Origin: Clostridia bacterium
GTDB taxonomy: Bacteria > Bacillota > Clostridia > TANB77 > CAG-465
Reading direction: 5' to 3'
Assembly: GCA_900772475.1 (NCBI GenBank)
Contig: CAAHEI010000089.1
Coordinates: 1-9,866, forward strand
Length of the DNA: 9,866 nucleotides
A program made the translations under genes and the position numbers. Shown here piece after piece: positions 9,701 to 9,866 of the stretch; the first letter of the stretch is position 1; each line of letters opens with the position of its first letter. The notes beneath the pieces are model-generated. The model searched no databases. It was not told the DNA's origin and was given only the letters and a program-made list of their open reading frames with translations.

Positions 9701-9866
9701 TTTCCATCTTCTCTTAAACTTATAGTGTGACTTCCATTTGTAATTACATTTGGTGATATTGTAATTTCATTTTCTGTTTCTGGTACAACTTCTACTTGGA
9801 TTACTCCTATATTATCTGTATTTTCTTGATTTGCAGTAACTATTGTAGTTCCTGTCTTTTTACCAG
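331..9866 (-). CDS. Giant multidomain extracellular protein (BIG2 / RCC1 / cadherin-like repeats / dockerin / M23 peptidase), 5' partial
   Basis: The frame is open from the right edge to a TAA at 331-333, giving 3,177 visible residues. The first in-frame ATG (9418-9420) is not the start: the 148 codons before it encode two RCC1 units and a BIG2-like tail, and this Met sits inside a third RCC1 unit (AAGNNNT-M-VITENNELYAWG). The AGGA before it is simply Ala-Gly codons. Domains in order: BIG2 tail 1-29, RCC1 x7 33-386, BIG2 391-475, RCC1 x7 478-808, BIG2 810-896, cadherin-like x20 899-2855, regulatory-like beta sandwich 2856-2942, dockerin-like 2943-3009, M23 3035-3177. Only four Cys are visible (362, 1324, 2914, 3098), as is usual for exported proteins of Gram-positive bacteria. 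The likely role is a long surface or secreted fibre for adhesion or recognition, ending in a peptidoglycan-active module; this is inferred from domains only. The signal peptide and any anchor lie off the window. No frameshift is seen. The gene stands alone in the window, with a probable terminator about 80 bases downstream. Confidence 0.97.
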   Translation of the reverse strand, partial: GKKTGTTIVTANQENTDNIGVIQVEVVPETENEITISPNVITNGSHTISLREDGKVFTWGDNTYGQLGNGTVITSDEPVEVTFPEGTIITQIAAGENHNVALDSNGNVWTWGRNNNYQIGNTRENQYTPYKVSNLPKVIKIAAGNNNTMVITENNELYAWGLNAYGDLGLGTYTNKVLPKKVKGVHDIIDISGGKSHYIVLNRAGEVFATGSNLYGQLGIGDNEIGKINEFQKVEIKDKIGTIGAGDISNIATTVDGYVYTWGGNTYSTLGTEDKENKNVPTKLKDVKNIRQASTGKTHTILRDGNNNVYVTGTNSNGQLGLGTTENKTTFEQNTLINNVIRVSSGDTYTVFLKEDGSVWACGDYNHGNKEKKSRTRSEEPVLVGSDTSSLDTMEIVLVKSEIQSILANAKFKFNLIYIEQNDKSDFEYTSYNNDIAKIDGEGNVLGIREGTTWAKVKDKKTGKESVAIIRVVDNNTEYSTHVAPNTVSGKNYALGLKEDGTIWTWGYDASGLADSNVPVSTNVISTYNSVSAGKNYALATRKDGTAWAIGSNNYGQLGLGNYENKAKLVQIEGLTDITAISAGETHSIALDSYGTVYGWGSNANGELSSKYIGKDTSKPVVISMPRDTIIQVSAGKGESAFVTSNGQVYGMGKILNGYIPEISNAVKVEIGTNYLLILRADGTIYKYQDGKLSQVSNVKNAIDISVQNNVNMYQSVDEKAYTWGENINGQLGVNSTEEVSNPTQVLENGTNVFRIGAGYNNTFIISNTGFIYSAGDNKRGELGNGTNDNDQSTTKFNSIVHTLVGDRNFEIDPENNTLEINEIEDINIKAKTFNVFGDKNKELDEYKWNAENTAILSILGNGKVQGASLGTTQLIVTDKVTGEEKKGTRAVVPVDTDRIESITATGAEAEVTEAFKYKVKIPVDDDTKNSQVQIKTKLGTDQISIDNGTTWEKGIIKKEIDISSNETQIPFIVKTEAGNEVNYTLTIVRVSNDNSIKNLTIKKSGVETEEQIIKNENGIYETIVPSTGENVVKVTTNHEKAYVSIDGQAKEEHEQTYTFEMEEPIKEIPIKITSESGRDETYTLKVYTKEYLATLNKVMVNGKEAKKIDDKNYEAVITDEIDLASIEATTNFTTSKIGINNGEKQQNAIKENIQTVSDVTSATIQVESEDGTKQNEYTLTIKKQRTNSKIQELQVEGKTIKEINNVYTAYVSTGVNNAMVKITTKNAEDTISLADFTEEKSTLEKSVEVNAETNTYKIHIKDNETGKVEKYTLIIKRGDTEVGLKNIFAVNESTIKEATNVENSKYEIKVLSKYTSTNLTINCINAESKIAVGQDNIDAQNYQIGTITQTISLAEKETTVPIKVITADGGKEKEYTVNIIRSSDDAELNEVAINELLGNDDIPAEISKTEENTYEVQLQNAVTSLKIKATAVNENTNVKIGEDEYSLKEATKEITLDSSLTEAIITVKTEYGTEKQYTLKINTLPAETGIKEITVGNETASYNSIKGRYEIKVDNELSSYDIIAKSTDDLANITLGIKAGDVTKVGTVEATENKSGKETIVPITVTAQNGIERSAYDLAIIEKSSIANIGTVQVNGQEIEPDENGNYTANVKSTITDAQIKVESQNDNAKVTVDSQTQNTNQLTIKRKITEDKTEYTIKVVSEDGKNTEEKILTVNRLSGNTNISGIKVETEDKKEYVPTVQEDGTYYVKTKRTGTANITITSEDEKAKISIAGGEKNVGNNTSTVTLLDEITEVNILIEAEDGTTKAEILKIEKESNNTDIAEIKGKDIKKVSKITSSKYEVQVDDRLQTLTFDAITKNENAKIKLGTEDEYTPNKIENKSIDISQINSFTIDVLAEDGETTKTYTIEITKKFSTELSEIKTDGDVAKLQDNSEIIYNGWVDADDTANIEITPDNTLAKVSVYKDNELILSQTGTISITQRMKYETDSYKIIVSNPNNEAQTSTYILNLTKKSTNNNIEYVKVNGEPLTENTDTQTYETQVITVDTEKYELQVKAENEYATIKFDDGEYSVENTQTQEYGINPGKIKEVKVTVKSQNGEELTKTVKIYRKDNNLNVEAIKVNGTDITSTYDEKHKNYNITLENTLDTTALEIVTESEKTEINTIIDEVEHNEQKAVTVDNISLPGVGKKIITFTVTSEEGKKETRTITISQFSSDIELAKLQVRGKDAKKRDDGNYEITISDIPTSADIYAKAQEETTKIEINGGTSSVGEQNSTIQNLEEGKYLEVPVKLTAADGTEYEYQLYITVKSGDNNVKTIKVNNLEATKIDDNTYRSFVQESAVQATVDVTAKSELSNIKVTIGDSQKTGNPLNFIQPLPEEKTNVTITIGSEAGEDKQYTLEIIKESSDNSLKNVYVNGNELKKDKKTGRYKTTVDENKQPVIKVISNNQYAYVRIALNEEEQTQSEKAVELGSDKITVIPITIRSQTGITNVEYIELEKIDKSTAVDSLIVDDVEITDYNKETNTYKAVVDKDIDQHEIFIMAGNTNSTIEINENTAVGSITTYSTLDEGQDGKTIPFTITSETGITQKYQLLLVKKSSNVNVTQVVVNDVKILPDQDRPDIYRKNIKKLANKAKIKVTTEYPYASVKIGDNDTIMNESEAWVDLKLEQDEITVPVVVTATDGKTVETYNIILQRLSNDTSSIVSYDGELLSKDENGKYNVSILDTATSGTIKVVTNDANATVDINNTLEYELGGKEYNLDIDTKSAGKTIEVPISVVSADETVENSTLVITRLSTNNNTAKVEGTYEDNNKQITKEAVIDENGNYFIMAKEDTSEVTLKITPESQYSTVKLGDQTSTGELTTVTTLTGDITYVNYTITSEAGEEKQYTVKIGKVASISGKILTENTKEKYKSTIKLYKSTDTINPVKHMETEEDGTFNITIEESGKYDLVACKDGYLNYKVTGIEVIKGEETILDEHKLLAGNVVKNGEKSALEEQIEIDDLVALNNNYGEIITDEDKVTRAIYDLNEDGVVNKLDRDILKKNYGKKAETIEWINPNIATAKLKESSSTTGKQDFILPISGNYTITSNYGTRTDPITGIVDKHTGIDISGIHHTEIFAVSDGEVTFAGVQNGFGNCIEIKHVVNGETIYSFYAHLSKINVKSGDKVTQGEVIGLEGGDPETDPNPGNSTGHHLHFEIRNASGYRNDVDPTKYIKL
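838..1038 (-). other. Dockerin-like (type I) duplicated calcium-binding module
   Basis: Residues 2943-3009 show the two-part dockerin layout. The second half has a full F-hand-type calcium loop, D2987-x-N2989-x-D2991-G-x-x-N2995-x-x-D2998, followed by a helix ending in LKKNYG. The first half starts GNVVKNGEKS and leads into IEIDDLVALNNNYG, but the acidic loop is mostly lost and a few extra residues are present. Both halves end in NYG, which supports their common origin. Dockerins bind cohesins in cellulosomes; similar modules also occur in surface proteins without known cohesin partners. Here the module is internal, followed by a peptidase, instead of at the C-terminus. No cohesin is visible in the window. 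Confidence 0.82.
1039..1299 (-). other. Carboxypeptidase-regulatory-like / Cna-B-like beta sandwich
   Basis: Residues 2856-2942 read VASISGKILTENT, then a strand STIKLYKS, then METEEDGTFNITI and ESGKYDLVACKDGYLNY. The order (I-x-G-x-I, a strand carrying the variable element, E-x-DG-x-F-x-I, GKYDLVACKDGYL) is the usual pattern of CarboxypepD_reg-like and related prealbumin-like folds. These occur as structural spacers next to dockerins in secreted clostridial proteins. No catalytic role is expected. Cna-B/SpaA-type folds look alike at this level and cannot be excluded. Confidence 0.78.
1300..7170 (-). repeat. Twenty tandem cadherin-like beta-sandwich repeats (PF12733 type)
   Basis: Residues 899-2855 divide into twenty units of 92-104 residues (mean about 98). 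Units 1 to 20 start at high coordinates 7170, 6894, 6600, 6309, 6030, 5718, 5415, 5115, 4830, 4536, 4245, 3945, 3651, 3348, 3057, 2769, 2484, 2193, 1896 and 1602. A typical unit opens with (S)-x-[DN]N-x-x-(I/L)-x-x-(I/L)-x-VNG, has a central A-x-(V/I)-x-(I/V) strand, and closes with a turn such as SEDG or SEAG followed by YTL-x-I-x-(R/K). The closing turn keeps its Gly in 18 of 20 units; units 11 and 19 lack it. Units 15 and 20 end almost identically (SEAGEDKQYTLEI and SEAGEEKQYTVKI). The region is rich in Lys, Glu, Asn and Thr and has one Cys (1324). The family is common in exported proteins of Gram-positive bacteria; an extended stalk is the likely role. Unit edges are approximate to a few residues. 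Confidence 0.92.
7177..7437 (-). other. BIG2-like Ig domain after the second propeller
   Basis: Residues 810-896 include LDEYKWNAENTAILSILGNG, then KVQGASLGTTQLIVTDKVTG and a final strand RAVVPV. The W-x-(S/A)-x-N-x-x-(I/V)-x-x-(I/V)-x-G-N-G-x-V-x-G run, with GTTQLIV after it, is a clear BIG2 signature, stronger than in the domain between the propellers. It forms the junction between the propeller region and the long cadherin-like array. Confidence 0.88.
7441..8433 (-). repeat. RCC1-type repeat block B: seven units, one degenerate
   Basis: Residues 478-808 hold a second set of seven RCC1 units, with WG-equivalent positions at Trp506, Ile550, Trp600, Met652, about Tyr688, Trp724 and Ala775. 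Strong units include AWAIGSNNYGQLGLG (2), AYTWGENINGQLGVN (6) and IYSAGDNKRGELGNG (7). Unit 5 keeps the start of the motif (EIGTNYLLILRADGTIYKY) but lacks WG and GQLG. Spacing on both sides of it falls to about 36 residues from the usual 44-52. The count of seven agrees with a second closed propeller. This block is more eroded than block A, so the two are unlikely to be a very recent duplication. Confidence 0.9.
8440..8694 (-). other. BIG2-like Ig domain between the two propellers
   Basis: Residues 391-475 show the BIG2 signature in the second half: NNDIAKIDGEGNVLGIREG, then GTTWAKVKDKKTGK and a final strand VAIIRVV. This matches the family pattern of N-x-x-(I/V)A-x-(I/V)-[DN]-G-x-V-x-G, then GT-x-x-(I/V)-x-V. 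The first half is divergent. BIG2 domains are Ig-like beta sandwiches found in bacterial and phage surface proteins. Here the domain acts as a rigid spacer joining two propellers. Confidence 0.85.
8707..9768 (-). repeat. RCC1-type repeat block A: seven units, probably one complete beta-propeller
   Basis: Residues 33-386 contain seven RCC1 units of the form AG-x-x-H-x-x-x-L-x-x-[DN]G-x-[VL]-[YFW]-x-WG followed by N-x-x-GQLG. The WG-equivalent positions are Trp59, Trp111, Trp160, Thr210, Trp262, Thr312 and Cys362, a very even spacing of 49-52 residues. RCC1 domains are known to fold into seven-bladed propellers, so seven units match one closed ring. Clear examples are VFTWGDNTYGQLGNG (unit 1) and VYVTGTNSNGQLGLG (unit 6). 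Unit 7 departs from the rest: GQLG is replaced by a basic stretch, NKEKKSRTRSE (369-379). In bacteria such propellers usually occur in secreted or surface proteins as binding modules; the ligand here cannot be predicted. Confidence 0.93.
9778..9866 (-). other. C-terminal end of a BIG2-like (bacterial Ig-like) domain
   Basis: Residues 1-29 begin with GKKTGTTIVTA and end in a beta strand, VIQVEVVPE. The GTT-hydrophobic pattern matches the last strands of the two complete BIG2-like domains further along the protein (GTTWAKV and GTTQLIV). The rest of the domain lies off the right edge. It directly precedes the first propeller, in the same arrangement as the second Ig-like domain and second propeller. 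The fragment is too short for a firm family call, so this rests on similarity to the internal copies. Confidence 0.6.

Overview
The window holds one very large gene, read right to left on the minus strand. It has no in-frame stop from its TAA at 331-333 to the right edge at 9866, so its 5' end lies outside the window. At least 3,177 residues are visible (roughly 350 kDa). Residues here are numbered from the first complete codon in the window (9862-9864 = residue 1). The DNA is strongly AT-rich, codons end mostly in A or T, Arg is mostly AGA and Trp is TGG. The domain set (BIG2-like Ig folds, RCC1 propellers, cadherin-like beta-sandwich repeats, dockerin, M23 peptidase) suggests an extracellular protein of a low-GC Gram-positive bacterium, probably a Clostridia-type gut or anaerobic lineage. 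That placement is inferred from composition and domains; no marker gene is present.

Domain order along the protein, N to C (right to left on the map): tail of a BIG2-like domain (9778-9866); seven RCC1 units, consistent with one complete seven-bladed propeller (8707-9768); a BIG2-like domain (8440-8694); seven more RCC1 units, one degenerate (7441-8433); a third BIG2-like domain (7177-7437); twenty tandem cadherin-like beta-sandwich repeats averaging about 98 residues (1300-7170); a carboxypeptidase-regulatory-like beta sandwich (1039-1299); a dockerin-like pair with one good and one degraded calcium loop (838-1038); a short linker; and a C-terminal M23/LytM metallopeptidase with all expected zinc and catalytic residues (331-762).

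The simplest reading is a secreted or surface-attached fibre. The propellers would be an adhesive or recognition part near the N-terminal side, the beta-sandwich array a long stalk, and the M23 module would bind or cut peptidoglycan at the other end. No LPXTG signal, SLH domain or transmembrane helix follows the peptidase, so any signal peptide or anchor must be in the missing N-terminal part, unless the M23/dockerin end is itself the attachment.

The left 330 bases carry no convincing gene. They hold a probable Rho-independent terminator for the giant gene (hairpin 210-248, then a U-rich tract), a smaller inverted repeat (121-142), and otherwise AT-rich intergenic sequence.
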